Below, piece after piece: positions 18,589 through 28,193 of a DNA stretch of 64,000 nucleotides (within the stretch, counting starts at the first letter, position 1; each line of letters opens with the position of its first letter). The stretch is from positions 129,131-193,130 of the forward strand of contig CAVUVH010000020.1 in assembly GCA_963744735.1 (NCBI GenBank). Reading direction: 5' to 3'. The DNA is from RPQJ01 sp963744735. GTDB lineage: Bacteria > Pseudomonadota > Gammaproteobacteria > Steroidobacterales > Steroidobacteraceae. Under the pieces are notes generated by a model that saw only the letters and a program-made list of their open reading frames with translations, made no database searches and was not told where the DNA came from. Both the position numbers and the translations under genes were made by a program.

Positions 18589-19506
18589 ATGAGTGCAAAG
18601 GTTAAGTCGCCTGCGCCCCGGGCGCCGGAGTTCCGCCGCATCGCGCGTGCCATCGAGTACCTCGCGGACCGGGCGGGCGAGCAGCCGTCCCTGGCCGAGA
18701 TCGCCGCGGCCGCCCACTGGAGCGAGTACCACTTCGCCCGCGAGTTTCGCCGCTGGACCGGCATCTCGGCCAAGCAGCTGCTGCAGCAGTTGTCGCTGAC
18801 CGCGGCAAAGCATGCGCTGGACGACCAGCGATCCGTGCTGCAGGCAGCGGTCGACGCCGGGCTCTCGGGGCCGGGCCGCCTGCACGACCTGTTCGTCGTG
18901 CTCGAGGCGGTGACACCGGGCGAGTACAAGGCACGCGGCTCAGGGCTGACGTTTCTGCACGGCGTGGCCGCGACCCCGTTCGGCGAGGCGCTGGTCGTGC
19001 AGACGGACCGGGGCATCGCATTCCTTGCCTTCGCTGACGAGCGCGGCCGTTTCGAGGGCTTCGAGGATTTCCGTGCGACCTGGCGCGAGGCGGCGTGGCG
19101 GCGGGACGATGCCGCAGCGCGGCGGGTGGCGGACATGATCTGGAAGGCGGCACCGGCCGGCGGGCGCAGGCTCACGCTCTGGGTCCACGGCAGCAATTTC
19201 CAGTTGCAGGTCTGGCGCGCGCTGCTTGCGGCGGGCCGCCACGGCACGGTCAGCTATGGCGTCCTGGCCGGGTCGATCGGCAAGGCCTCGGCCAGCCGTG
19301 CGGTCGGCGCGGCCGTTGGCGCGAATCCGGTTGCCTGGCTGATTCCGTGCCACCACGTGCTGCGCGCGAATGGAGCACTCGGCGGCTATCGCTGGGGCCT
19401 GGAAAGGAAGCGCGCCATGCTCGCCTGGGAGCTGGCGCAGTCGCTCAGGGGCGCTTCTCGTCGTCGTCCTTCGACTTCTCGCCACGCTTCGGCAGGATCG
19501 CGCTGA
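18589..19506 (+). CDS. Ada-like AraC HTH / O6-methylguanine-DNA methyltransferase
   Basis: 305 residues from ATG 18589. Residues about 12-110 form an AraC-type DNA-binding domain (LAEIAAAAHWSEYHFAREFR). The C-terminal half is the alkyltransferase, with NFQLQVWRALLAAGRHGTVS and active-site IPCHHVLRANGALGGYRWG, where Cys accepts the methyl group. This lacks the N-terminal Zn/Cys methyl-phosphotriester domain of E. coli Ada, as in the common short Ada variants. It repairs O6-alkylguanine and may regulate an alkylation response. The last ~20 codons overlap the convergent phaR gene. Confidence 0.88.
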   Translation: MSAKVKSPAPRAPEFRRIARAIEYLADRAGEQPSLAEIAAAAHWSEYHFAREFRRWTGISAKQLLQQLSLTAAKHALDDQRSVLQAAVDAGLSGPGRLHDLFVVLEAVTPGEYKARGSGLTFLHGVAATPFGEALVVQTDRGIAFLAFADERGRFEGFEDFRATWREAAWRRDDAAARRVADMIWKAAPAGGRRLTLWVHGSNFQLQVWRALLAAGRHGTVSYGVLAGSIGKASASRAVGAAVGANPVAWLIPCHHVLRANGALGGYRWGLERKRAMLAWELAQSLRGASRRRPSTSRHASAGSR

Positions 19507-19933
19507 GCATCGATTCCTGCATCTTGGCCAGCGCCTCGATGTTCTGCCGCGTCAGGTCGGCCATGGTGGCAAGCGGCGTGTTGGCCACGATCTTCGAGAT
19601 CTGCGTCTGCAGGTTTTCCTGCTGGTGCAGGAAGGTCTCGACGCTCTTCTCGAGGAAGCTGGCGAGGAATCCCTGCATCGAATTGCCGTAGAAGCGGATG
19701 ATCGACTCGAGCACCTTGGTGCTCAGGATCGGCCGGCCGAACTGCTCCTGCTCGGCAATCACCTGCAGCAGGATGTGCCGGGTGATGTCGTGCCCGGTCT
19801 TGTCCTCGACGATGCGGATCTTCTCGCCCTTGACGATCAGCTGGCGGATGTCGTCCAGCGTGATGTGGCGGCTCTGCGAGGCGTCGTACAGACGGCGGTT
19901 CGCGTACTTCTTTATCAGGCGTTCCTGGCTCAT
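19445..19933 (-). CDS. phaR: polyhydroxyalkanoate synthesis repressor PhaR
   Basis: 162 residues. The N-terminal PHB/PHA accumulation regulator DNA-binding domain (RLIKKYANRRLYDASQSRHI, then TLDDIRQLIVKGEKIRIVED) is followed by the granule-associated region (ILLQVIAEQEQ, FLEKSVETFLHQQENL) and a charged tail. PhaR represses phasin genes until free polyester granules titrate it away. A phasin gene lies immediately upstream and a MaoC hydratase beyond it, which fits. Candidate sites flank these genes. Confidence 0.93.
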   Translation of the reverse strand: MSQERLIKKYANRRLYDASQSRHITLDDIRQLIVKGEKIRIVEDKTGHDITRHILLQVIAEQEQFGRPILSTKVLESIIRFYGNSMQGFLASFLEKSVETFLHQQENLQTQISKIVANTPLATMADLTRQNIEALAKMQESMLSAILPKRGEKSKDDDEKRP

Positions 19934-19955
19934 GCCCGGAAGTGTACCTGAGCTA

Positions 19956-19982
19956 TTGTGCGCTGCACTAAACGCACTGCAG
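19956..19982. promoter_or_regulatory. possible PhaR site upstream of phaR
   Basis: TGCGCTGCA and CGCACTGCAG, two degenerate versions of the TGCAsTGCA palindrome seen upstream of the phasin gene, occur within 27 bases just before the phaR start. This would fit autoregulation. The matches are partial. Confidence 0.35.
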
Positions 19983-20046
19983 AAATCAGGTGCAGGCGGC
20001 AGCCCCAGCAGGGGCGCCGCCCGCGCGGGACATCAGGTCAACCGGA

Positions 20047-20394
20047 TCAGGCGGCCTTGCCGGTCGCCAGGGCGGTCGCGTCCTCGATCCACTTGGCCAG
20101 GCCGGCCTGCGACTCGCTGGCCATCTCGGCCAGGGACTGCTGGCGCACGGTCGCCTTCTCGGCAAACTTGGTGGCGATTTCGCGCTGCCGGGCGATCAGG
20201 GTCGGCAGGTCCTTGGCCTTGACCGTGGCGTTCAGCTGGTCGAGGGCCAGCTGCAGCAGGTCGCCGGACACTTCGTACTGGAAGCGGGCGACACGCTCGA
20301 TGTTGCCGACCATGACCTCGTTCATCCTGGTCGCGGGGGCAAATGCGCGCTTGGCGTAATCGGTGTAGTCCGTCGTCGTCTTGGTGGCGGCCAT
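20047..20394 (-). CDS. phasin family protein
   Basis: 115 residues, rich in Ala and charged residues and predicted to be helical throughout: RMNEVMVGNIERVARFQYEV, LQLALDQLNATVKAKDLPTL and QQSLAEMASESQAGLAKW are phasin_2-like. Phasins coat polyhydroxyalkanoate granules and control their size. It lies between phaR (downstream, same strand) and a divergent MaoC gene; the shared intergenic region has two matching palindromes. The PHA synthase itself is not in the window. Confidence 0.88.
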   Translation of the reverse strand: MAATKTTTDYTDYAKRAFAPATRMNEVMVGNIERVARFQYEVSGDLLQLALDQLNATVKAKDLPTLIARQREIATKFAEKATVRQQSLAEMASESQAGLAKWIEDATALATGKAA

Positions 20395-20453
20395 CGTAGT
20401 GCTCCAGGGTTGGGAAGGGCAGCTCGTCAGGCGCGATCCTAGCCCAAAGCATT

Positions 20454-20518
20454 TTGCAGTGCAATATCAATTATTAGGCTGTTTTAACGAACTGATTGGC
20501 AGATATTTTGCACTGCAT
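20454..20518. promoter_or_regulatory. pair of palindromes between phasin and maoC, putative PhaR operators
   Basis: TTGCAGTGCAA (20454-20464) and TTGCACTGCAT (20508-20518) are two copies of one 11-base palindrome, in opposite orientation and with centres 54 bases apart (about five helical turns). They lie in an AT-rich stretch between divergent phasin and maoC genes, beside phaR. Assignment to PhaR is by context. Confidence 0.55.
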
Positions 20519-20595
20519 ACAGCTCCTCCGGATCGCTCCCGGGAGGCTGGCCGTGCGCGCTACACTGCCCGTTCCAGCAACGAAGGGGACGCGCA

Positions 20596-21075
20596 ATGAA
20601 CTCGCAGACGGCGGCACGAGAAGTCCTGGCGAGCCTGCAGGCCCGGGTCGGGCAGGAAATCCATTGCAGCGACTGGCTCGAGGTCACCCAGCAGCGCGTC
20701 AACGAGTTTGCGCAGGCCACCGGCGACCACCAGTGGATCCACGTCGATCCCGAGCGTGCGGCGCGGGAGTCGCCCTGGCAGGCGACGATCGCCCACGGCT
20801 ACCTGACCCTGTCGCTGTACCCGCTGCTGCGGGGCCTCGTGGATTCCGCCACCCCGCTGTTTCCCGGGGTCACGCGGGTGATCAACTACGGGCTCGACAA
20901 GCTGCGCTTCCCCAATGCGGTCAAGGTGGGCAGCAAGGTGCGCGCCCGCTGCGTGCTGCTCAAGGTGGAGGAGGTTGCCGGCGGCCTGCAACTGACCGAG
21001 CAGTACACGGTCGAGATTGCGGGCGAGGCCAAGCCCGCCTGCGTCGCGGAAGCGATCATGCGCGCGTACTTCTGA
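20596..21075 (+). CDS. MaoC-family (R)-specific enoyl-CoA hydratase
   Basis: 159 residues with a hot-dog fold. The hydratase motif is FAQATGDHQWIHVDPERA, whose Asp and His hydrate trans-2-enoyl-CoA, followed by TIAHGYLTLSL and NYGLDKLRFPNAVKVGSKVR. These enzymes make (R)-3-hydroxyacyl-CoA, linking beta-oxidation to polyester synthesis. Divergence from the phasin gene and the shared palindromes support a PHA role. The start ATG 20596 follows GAAGGGGA. Confidence 0.88.
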   Translation: MNSQTAAREVLASLQARVGQEIHCSDWLEVTQQRVNEFAQATGDHQWIHVDPERAARESPWQATIAHGYLTLSLYPLLRGLVDSATPLFPGVTRVINYGLDKLRFPNAVKVGSKVRARCVLLKVEEVAGGLQLTEQYTVEIAGEAKPACVAEAIMRAYF

Positions 21076-21209
21076 ACCCGGCGGACCCGGGCGCGGCACG
21101 GCCGGGTCGAACGGCGGTTCTGCCGTGATTCCTGCCCGGCATGAGCCGGCCGCCGTGGCTTGGGTATAGTCGCGGTCAACGACACACGCCCCGGGGCGGA
21201 GGTTCCAGC

Positions 21210-22154
21210 ATGATTTACGACAGCATCCTGCACACGATCGGTCGCACGCCGATCGTCCGCGTCAACCGCCTCGCGCCGCCGCACGTCTCGATCTACGTCA
21301 AGTGCGAGTTCTTCAATCCGCTCAGCTCGGTCAAGGACCGCCTCGCGATCGCGATCATCGAGGACGCGGAAAAAAGCGGCGCGCTGCAACCGGGCCAGAC
21401 GGTCGTCGAGGCGACCTCGGGCAATACCGGCATTGCGCTGGCGATGGTCTGCGCCGCCAAGGGCTATCCCTTCGTCGCAGTGATGGTGGAGACGTTCTCG
21501 GTCGAGCGGCGCAAGATCATGCGCATGCTCGGCGCCAGGGTCATCCTGACGCCCGCCGCCGAGCGCGGCAGCGGCATGGTGCGCAAGGCCGAAGAACTGT
21601 CGAAGAAGCACGGCTGGTTCCTCGCGCGCCAGTTCGAGAATCCGGCCAACCCCGCCTATCACCGCTCGACCACCGGGCCCGAAATCCTCAGTGACTTCGC
21701 CGGCAAGCGGCTCGATTTCTTCGTCTCCGGCTGGGGCACCGGTGGCACGCTCACCGGCGCGGGCGAGATGATCCGGCTGGCGCGGCCGGACGTGAGGATC
21801 GTCGCCACCGAACCCGCGGGGGCGGCACTGCTGTCCGGAGCCGAGTTCAAGCCGCACAAGATCCAGGGCTGGACGCCGGACTTCGTGCCGAAGGTGCTGA
21901 ACCGCTCGGTGCCGCACGAGATCATTACGGTGACCGACGACGAGTCGATCGCTGCCTCGCGGGCACTGGCCGCGAAGGAAGGGATCTTCTGCGGCATCTC
22001 GTCGGGCGGCAATTTCGCCGCGGCGCTCAAGGTGGCGGAGAAGGCCCCGGCCGGTTCGGTCATCCTGACGGTGCTGGCCGACACGGCCGAGCGCTACCTT
22101 TCGACGGCGTTGTTCGAGGGCATCCCGGACGGCTCGGACGCCGAACCGGAGTGA
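21210..22154 (+). CDS. cysK: cysteine synthase A (O-acetylserine sulfhydrylase)
   Basis: PLP enzyme joining O-acetylserine and sulfide to give cysteine. 314 residues from ATG 21210, with GGAGG well placed upstream. The PLP lysine is in SSVKDRLA (residue about 42), substrate loop VEATSGNTGIALA, phosphate-binding GWGTGGTLTGAGEM, and C-terminal CGISSGGNFAAAL. A TATAGT box at about 21170 could be its -10. It stands alone between maoC and the RND genes, so it is probably separately transcribed. Confidence 0.93.
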   Translation: MIYDSILHTIGRTPIVRVNRLAPPHVSIYVKCEFFNPLSSVKDRLAIAIIEDAEKSGALQPGQTVVEATSGNTGIALAMVCAAKGYPFVAVMVETFSVERRKIMRMLGARVILTPAAERGSGMVRKAEELSKKHGWFLARQFENPANPAYHRSTTGPEILSDFAGKRLDFFVSGWGTGGTLTGAGEMIRLARPDVRIVATEPAGAALLSGAEFKPHKIQGWTPDFVPKVLNRSVPHEIITVTDDESIAASRALAAKEGIFCGISSGGNFAAALKVAEKAPAGSVILTVLADTAERYLSTALFEGIPDGSDAEPE

Positions 22155-22271
22155 GTCGCCCGCGGTGATCGGGGCGTCGGGGCCGGTCACCGGGCAATCC
22201 ACTGACGACCCGCCGGCGAATCAGGGATAATTCCGGATCCCTGACTGCGCAGCCGCGCCCTGAAGAAACCG

Positions 22272-23462
22272 ATGCCTGAATCCCTGCGCAAGGTCCTGCT
22301 TGGCGCCGTCATCGGCGCGTTCGTCGTCGGCTTTGCCTGGCACCTGGCCGGCGAGCGCGCCAAGCGCGCTCCAGCCGCAATGGGCGGTGGTGGCCCGCCG
22401 GCCGCGGCGATGGCCGGTGGCGGCCCCGGCAAGCCGGGCGGCAAGCCCGGCGCCGCTGCAGGCAGTGGCGGCCCGGCGATCCCGGTGATCGCCACGCCGG
22501 CGCGGCTCGAACGCCTGTCGCTCGAGATCGAGGCCCTCGGCACTGCCAAGGCCAACGAGTCCGTCGACATCACGGCCAAGGTATCGAACAAGGTCACCGC
22601 CGTCCGCTTCAGCGAGGGCCAGCAGGTCAGCCGCGGCGAGTTGCTGGTGGAACTCGACGGTGAACAGGCCCGCGCGGACCTTGCCGTTGCCGATGCCGCG
22701 CTCAAGGAAAGCGCCAGCCAGCTGCAGCGCAGCCGCGAGCTGTACGCGACCAAGGTGCTGTCCGACCAGCAGATCGAGCAGATCGAGGCCACGCATGCCG
22801 CCAACCAGGCGCGCGTGGCGGCGGCACGTTCGCGTCTCAACGACACCGTGATCCGCGCGCCCTTCGGCGGACGCGTCGGCCTGCGGCGGGTCAGCGTCGG
22901 CAGCCTCATCGCGCCGGGCGCCGTCATCACGACGCTGGACGACACCAGCAGCATCAAGCTGGACTTCACCGTGCCCGAATCCGTGGTCGCGGCGATGAAG
23001 CCGGGCCTCACGCTCGAGGCGACCAGCGTCGCGTTTCCGGGACAGACCTTCACCGGCCGTGTCGACAGCGTGGATTCCCGCGTCGACCCCAACACGCGCT
23101 CGGTGATCGTCCGCGCGCTCGTGCCCAACCCCGCCGGCCTGCTGAAGCCGGGGATGTTCATGAACGTGCACCTGTCGCGCGGCGAAGCCGACGTGCTGGT
23201 CGTGCCCGAGGAATCACTGGTGCCCGAGCAGGGCGATGTCTTCGTCTATGTCGTCAGCGACGGCACCGTCGAGAAGCGCAAGATCATCACGGGCCAGCGG
23301 CGTGTCGGCACCGTGCAGGTCACGCAGGGCCTGCAGGCGGGCGAGCTGATCGTCACCGAGGGCACGCAGAAGCTGCGTGACGGCGCCGGCGTCACGGTGG
23401 TCGAGCCGGGCGCGGCTGCGCCGGCAGCGGCACCCGCGGCGGGAGCGGCGGCCACGCAATGA
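22272..23462 (+). CDS. RND efflux periplasmic adaptor (membrane fusion) subunit
   Basis: 396 residues. One N-terminal membrane anchor (LLGAVIGAFVVGFAWHL) is followed by a striking Gly/Pro/Ala-rich linker (residues ~33-67), a biotinyl-lipoyl half (ITAKVSNKVTAVRFSEGQQV), an alpha-hairpin (about 130-190), the second lipoyl half (VIRAPFGGRVGLRRVSVGS) and a beta-barrel, then an Ala/Pro-rich tail. It links the inner-membrane pump to an outer-membrane channel. Its stop overlaps the pump start as ATGA. No TolC-type gene is adjacent, so a shared channel is likely. Confidence 0.92.
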   Translation: MPESLRKVLLGAVIGAFVVGFAWHLAGERAKRAPAAMGGGGPPAAAMAGGGPGKPGGKPGAAAGSGGPAIPVIATPARLERLSLEIEALGTAKANESVDITAKVSNKVTAVRFSEGQQVSRGELLVELDGEQARADLAVADAALKESASQLQRSRELYATKVLSDQQIEQIEATHAANQARVAAARSRLNDTVIRAPFGGRVGLRRVSVGSLIAPGAVITTLDDTSSIKLDFTVPESVVAAMKPGLTLEATSVAFPGQTFTGRVDSVDSRVDPNTRSVIVRALVPNPAGLLKPGMFMNVHLSRGEADVLVVPEESLVPEQGDVFVYVVSDGTVEKRKIITGQRRVGTVQVTQGLQAGELIVTEGTQKLRDGAGVTVVEPGAAAPAAAPAAGAAATQ

Positions 23463-26400
23463 AGATTTCCGAGGTCTCGGTCAAGCGTCCCGTCTTCGCG
23501 GCGGTCATCAGCCTGATGCTGGTGATCCTGGGCGTGCTGGCCGCCTTGCGCCTGCCGGTGCGCGAACTGCCGGACGTCGAGGCGCCGATCGTCTCGATCG
23601 ACACGAACTACCTGGGCGCGTCGGCCGACGTCGTCGAGACCAAGATCACGCAGGTGATCGAGGAGCGGGTCGCCGGGCTCGAAGGCATCACCAAGATCAC
23701 TTCGCAGAGCACCGACGGACGCTCCAGCATCAACCTCGAGTTCGACCCCGGGCGCTCGGTGGACGAGGCCGCCAATGACGTGCGCGACCGCGTGGCGCGC
23801 GTCGTCGGCAACCTGCCGCCGGAGGCGGACCCGCCCGAAGTCGGCAAGGTCGACTTCGGCGCCGACCCGATCATCTGGCTGTCGCTGTCCAGCGACACCA
23901 TGAACGTGCTCGAGCTGACCGACTACGCCGAGCGCGAGCTGGTCGACCGCTTCAGCGTGCTGCCCGGCGTCGCCCGCGTGCGCTTGAGCGGCGCACGCCG
24001 CTATGCGATGCGGGTCTGGATCGATCGCGAGGCGCTGGCGGCGCGGCAGCTGACGGTCGCCGACATCGAGGCCTCGCTGCGGCGCGAGAACGTGCAGCTG
24101 CCCGCCGGGCGGCTCGAATCGTCGCAGCGCGAACTGACGCTGCGCACCGAGACCGGCCTCAACAACGAACAGGACTTTCGCGAGCTGGTGATCGGCCGCG
24201 GCGCCGGCGGTTACCTGGTCCGGCTCGGCGAGGTGGCCGATGTCCGCCGGGCGGCGGAGAACGAGCGCACGATCTCGCGCACCAACGGCGTGCCCGGCAT
24301 CAGCATGGGCATCGAGCAGATTTCCAAGGCCAATACGCTGGAAGTCGCGGCGGCGGTCAGGGCAGAGCGCGAGCGGCTGCTGGCGGACCTGCCCGAGGGC
24401 ACGCGGCTCGAGATCAACCTCGACCGCTCGACCTACATCGATGCGTCGATGAAGGAAGTGGTCAAGGCGCTGCTGATCGCCATGGCGCTGGTCATCGCGG
24501 TCATCTACCTGTTCCTCGGCAACCTGCGCGCGACGCTGGTGCCGGCGGTCACGATCCCGGTGTCGATCATCGCGGCCTTCATCGTCATGGCGGCACTCGG
24601 CTTCTCGATCAACACGCTGACGCTGCTGGGCCTGGTGCTCGCCATCGGCCTGGTCGTCGACGACGCCATCGTCGTGCTCGAGAACATCTACCGGCGCATG
24701 GAGCGCGGCGAGCCGGCGCTGATCGCCTCGGTCGACGGCTCGCGCGAGATCGGGTTCGCGGTGGTCGCCACGACGATGGTGCTGGTCGCCGTGTTCCTGC
24801 CGATGTCGTTCCTGCAGGGCAACGTCGGCAAGCTGTTCCGCGAGTTCGGCTTCACCATCGCCGCTGCGGTCGCATTCTCGTCGCTGGTCGCGCTGACGCT
24901 CACGCCGATGATGACCTCGAAGCTGTTCGCCGGCGGCGCGCACCGCTCGCGCATGAACGAGGCCGTGGACGACTTCTTCCGCAGGATGTCGGACGCCTAT
25001 GACCGCGCGCTGCGGCGCGCGATGCGCCGGCCGTGGCTGGTGATCGGCGTCACGCTGGCCGCGACCGGCCTCGCCGCCGTGCTGCTGCGCACGCTGCCGA
25101 CGGAACTCGCGCCGGTCGAGGACCGCGGCTTCGTCTTCGTCGGCATGAACGGGCCCGAAGGCTCGTCGCTGGAGTACATGGACCGCCACCTGCGGCTGCT
25201 GGAGGGCATCGCGCTGCAGGAAATCGCCACGGGCGACGTGGTCCGCGTCAGCGCCCGCGTGCCGGGCGGCTTCGGCGGCGCCGGCGAGCGCCATGAACGA
25301 GGCGCGCGGCTTCATGCTGCTGGCGCCCTGGGGCGAGCGCGAGCGCTCGGCCGACCAGGTGGCGCAGTCGATGCGCATGCCGCTGAACAAGATTCCGGGC
25401 GTGCGCAGCTTCGTGACCGTGCCGGGCGGCTTCGGTGGCGGCGGCGCCCCGGTGCAGGTCGTGCTGCAGGGGACCGACTACGCCGACCTGGTGCAGTGGC
25501 GCGACCTGCTGATGCAGCGCATGGGCGAGAACCCGGGCCTGACCAACGTCCAGTCCAACTACGAGGAGCGCAAGCCGCAGTTGCGCGTCTCGGTCGACCG
25601 CAACCGCGCCGCGGACCTCGGGGTGTCGTTGCAGACGGTGTCGCGCACGCTCGAGACCGTGCTCGGCTCGCGCATCGTCACCACCTTCATCGACCGCGAC
25701 CGCGAGTACAACGTGATCCTGCAGGGCAGGGCCGAGGACCGCGCCACGCCCACGGACCTCGACAACCTGTACGTGCGCTCCGATCGCACCGGCGAGCTGG
25801 TGCCGCTGTCCAACCTCGTGAACATGGCCGAGCTGGCCGGGCCGACCCGCCTCAACCGCTTCGACCGGCTGCGCGCGATCACGGTCAGTGCCGCGCTGAC
25901 GCCGGGCTACGCGCTCGGCGATGCGCTCAGCTTCGTCGAGGGCGTGGTCGACAACGAGATGCCGCGATCGGTCAAGCTGGCCTTCGACGGCCAGTCACGC
26001 GAGCTCAGGCAGTCGGGCATGCAGCTCTACCTGATGTTCGTGCTCGCCCTGGTGGTGGTGTTCCTGGTGCTGGCGGCGCTGTTCGAGAGCTTCGTGCACC
26101 CGCTGGTCATCATCACCACGGTGCCGCTCGCGATCATCGGCGCGCTGCTGGGCCTGTGGATGTACGGCATGTCGATCAACGTCTACAGCCAGATCGCGGC
26201 GATCATGCTGGTCGGCCTCGCCGCCAAGAACGGCATCCTGATCGTCGAGTTCGCCAACCAGCTGCGCGACCGCGGCGTCGAGTACCGCGAGGCCGTGATC
26301 GAGGCCGCCGCCATCCGCCTGCGGCCGGTGCTGATGACCAGCTTCTGCACGGCCTTCGGCGCGCTGCCGCTGATGCTGGCCTCGGGCGCCGGTGCCGGCT

Positions 26401-26600
26401 CGCTGCAGTCGATCGGCGTGGTCGTGTTCTACGGCGTCGTGATCTCGGTGCTGATGACCCTCGTCGTGGTGCCCGCCGTGTACGCGCTGGTGGCGCGGAA
26501 CACCGGCTCGCCGCAGGACGTGGCGCACCGGCTCGAGCGCCTGCGGGCCTCACTGTCCTTCGACAAGCGCCCGGAGAGTCCGCAACCCGCTGAAAGATAA
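23459..26600 (+). CDS. RND efflux transporter permease, HAE1-like (frameshifted)
   Basis: About 1047 residues once a one-base shift near 25280 is corrected (upstream frame ends at PGGFGGAG, downstream resumes MNEARGFMLLAPWGE). Features are the first helix (KRPVFAAVISLMLVILGVLA), two large periplasmic loops, central helices with GLVLAIGLVVDDAIVVLEN (proton-relay Asp pair, TM4) and a second half with AAIMLVGLAAKNGILIVEF. Both halves are fully family-like. The break falls in a GGCGGCGCCGGCG run, so it is probably a sequencing error rather than a dead pump. Substrates are unknown. Confidence 0.88.
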
Positions 26601-26646
26601 GATCTTTTTGAATGACGCCCAAGGCCCGCTGTGGGCCGGTGGGCCT

Positions 26647-26655
26647 TGCTACAAT
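26647..26655 (+). promoter_or_regulatory. extended -10 promoter of the M32 carboxypeptidase gene
   Basis: TGCTACAAT (an extended -10: TG, one base, TACAAT) lies 23 bases before ATG 26679, immediately after a small AAGGCCC/GGGCCTT hairpin (26621-26647) that may end the RND operon. No -35 is needed with an extended -10. Confidence 0.45.
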
Positions 26656-26678
26656 CGGGTCGGCCTCCACGATCCGTC

Positions 26679-28193
26679 ATGGCACTCAGTCCATACCAGC
26701 AACTCGAACAGGAATTCCGCCGCCTGCATGCATTCCAGGGCGCGGCGAGCCTGCTGCGCTGGGACTCCGCGGTGATGATGCCGCGCGGCAGCGCCGATGT
26801 CCGCGGCGAGCAGCTGGCAGTGCTCGATTCAGAATGCCATGCGCTGCTCACCTCGCCCCGTGTCTCGCGGCTGATCGAGCGCGCCCAGGCGAACGAGGCG
26901 CAGCTCGAGGACTGGCAGCTGGCCAACCTGCGCGAAATGCGGCGCGAGCGTGACCACGCGATCGCCACGCCGCTGTCCCTGATCACGCGCCTCGCGCGCG
27001 CGACCTCGCTGGCCGAGGTGCACTGGCTCGAGGCCCGCCAGGAAAACAACTTTGCGCTGTTCGCGCCGCACCTCGAGGAGGTCGTGGCGCTGACCCGTGA
27101 CAAGGCCCAGGTCCTGTCGCAGGCGCTCGGGCTCGCGCCGTACGATTCGCTGATCGACGGCTTCAGCCCGGGCTTCCTCAGCGCCGACATCGACCAGCTG
27201 TTCAAGGTGGTGATCCGGCGCCTGCCGAACATGATCCGCGACGCGATCGAGCTGCAGGCGGAGCGGCCGCCGCTGCCGATCAACGGCAAGGTCGGCGTCT
27301 CCAAGCAGCGCACGCTGGCGCTCGAGGTGATGCGGATCATCGGCTTCCCGTTCGACCGCGGCCGGCTGGACGAAAGCAGCCGGGCCTTCACCGAGGGTGT
27401 GTGGGGCGATGTCCGCATCGCGACGCGCTACTGCGTCAACGAGCCGTTCTCCGGCCTGATGGGGGTGCTGCACGAGACCGGGCAGGCGATGTACGACCTG
27501 GGCCTGCCGGCCGAATGGCGCGACCAGCCCGTCGGGCGCGACCGCGGCATGGCGCTGGAGGAAAGCCAGTCGCTGCTGCTCGAGATGATCATCGGCCGCA
27601 GCCGCCCGTTCCTGACCTGGCTGCGCCCGCTGCTGGAGAAGCATTTCGGCTGCACCGGCCCGGAGTGGGAAGTCGAGAACCTGTATCGCACGCTGACCCG
27701 CGTGCGGCGCAGCGCGATCCGCGCCGATGCCGACGAACTCACCTATCCCGTGCACATCATGCTGCGCTACGACCTCGAGAAGCAGATCTTCGACGGCTCG
27801 ATGCCGGTGCGCGACCTGCCGGAGGCCTGGCGCGCGGGTTTCGACCGGCGCCTGGGGCTGCGGCCTGCAAACGACACCGACGGCTGCCTGCAGGATCCGC
27901 ACTGGGCGCTCGGCCAGTTCGGCTATTTCCCGTCGTATGCGCTGGGCTCGTTCATCGCGGCGCAGCTGTACGAGAGCCTGCGTGCCGAGAGCGAGCACTT
28001 CGATGCCGAGATCGCGGCCGGCCGCTTCGGCGGCCTGTTCGAGTGGCTGCGGCAGAACGTGCACGGCCGCGGCGCGAGCGTGGGCGCGCAGGAGCTGATC
28101 AAGGACGCGACGGGCAGGACGCTGTCGGCGGCGCCGTGGCTGCGCTACGCGGAGTCGAAGTACCTCGAGACTGCGGCCGAAGCCGCGGGTTAG
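26679..28193 (+). CDS. M32-family metallocarboxypeptidase with altered HEXXH
   Basis: 504 residues from ATG 26679, the normal M32 length (Taq/Pfu carboxypeptidase type, cytosolic, releasing C-terminal residues). Family motifs DVRIAT, IRADADELTYPVHI and GCLQDPHW-ALGQFGYFPSY are present. The metal motif reads HETGQ instead of HETGH, and the second motif EESQS instead of HESQS, keeping the Glu ligand but not its His neighbour. Loss of the second zinc His would normally reduce or abolish activity. No frameshift is seen. Its last base pairs overlap the convergent EAL gene. Confidence 0.88.
   Translation: MALSPYQQLEQEFRRLHAFQGAASLLRWDSAVMMPRGSADVRGEQLAVLDSECHALLTSPRVSRLIERAQANEAQLEDWQLANLREMRRERDHAIATPLSLITRLARATSLAEVHWLEARQENNFALFAPHLEEVVALTRDKAQVLSQALGLAPYDSLIDGFSPGFLSADIDQLFKVVIRRLPNMIRDAIELQAERPPLPINGKVGVSKQRTLALEVMRIIGFPFDRGRLDESSRAFTEGVWGDVRIATRYCVNEPFSGLMGVLHETGQAMYDLGLPAEWRDQPVGRDRGMALEESQSLLLEMIIGRSRPFLTWLRPLLEKHFGCTGPEWEVENLYRTLTRVRRSAIRADADELTYPVHIMLRYDLEKQIFDGSMPVRDLPEAWRAGFDRRLGLRPANDTDGCLQDPHWALGQFGYFPSYALGSFIAAQLYESLRAESEHFDAEIAAGRFGGLFEWLRQNVHGRGASVGAQELIKDATGRTLSAAPWLRYAESKYLETAAEAAG

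Noticed and set aside
23459..26600. RND pump as a pseudogene
   Set aside because: Only one single-base shift, in a GC run, with both halves perfectly conserved; an error is more likely.
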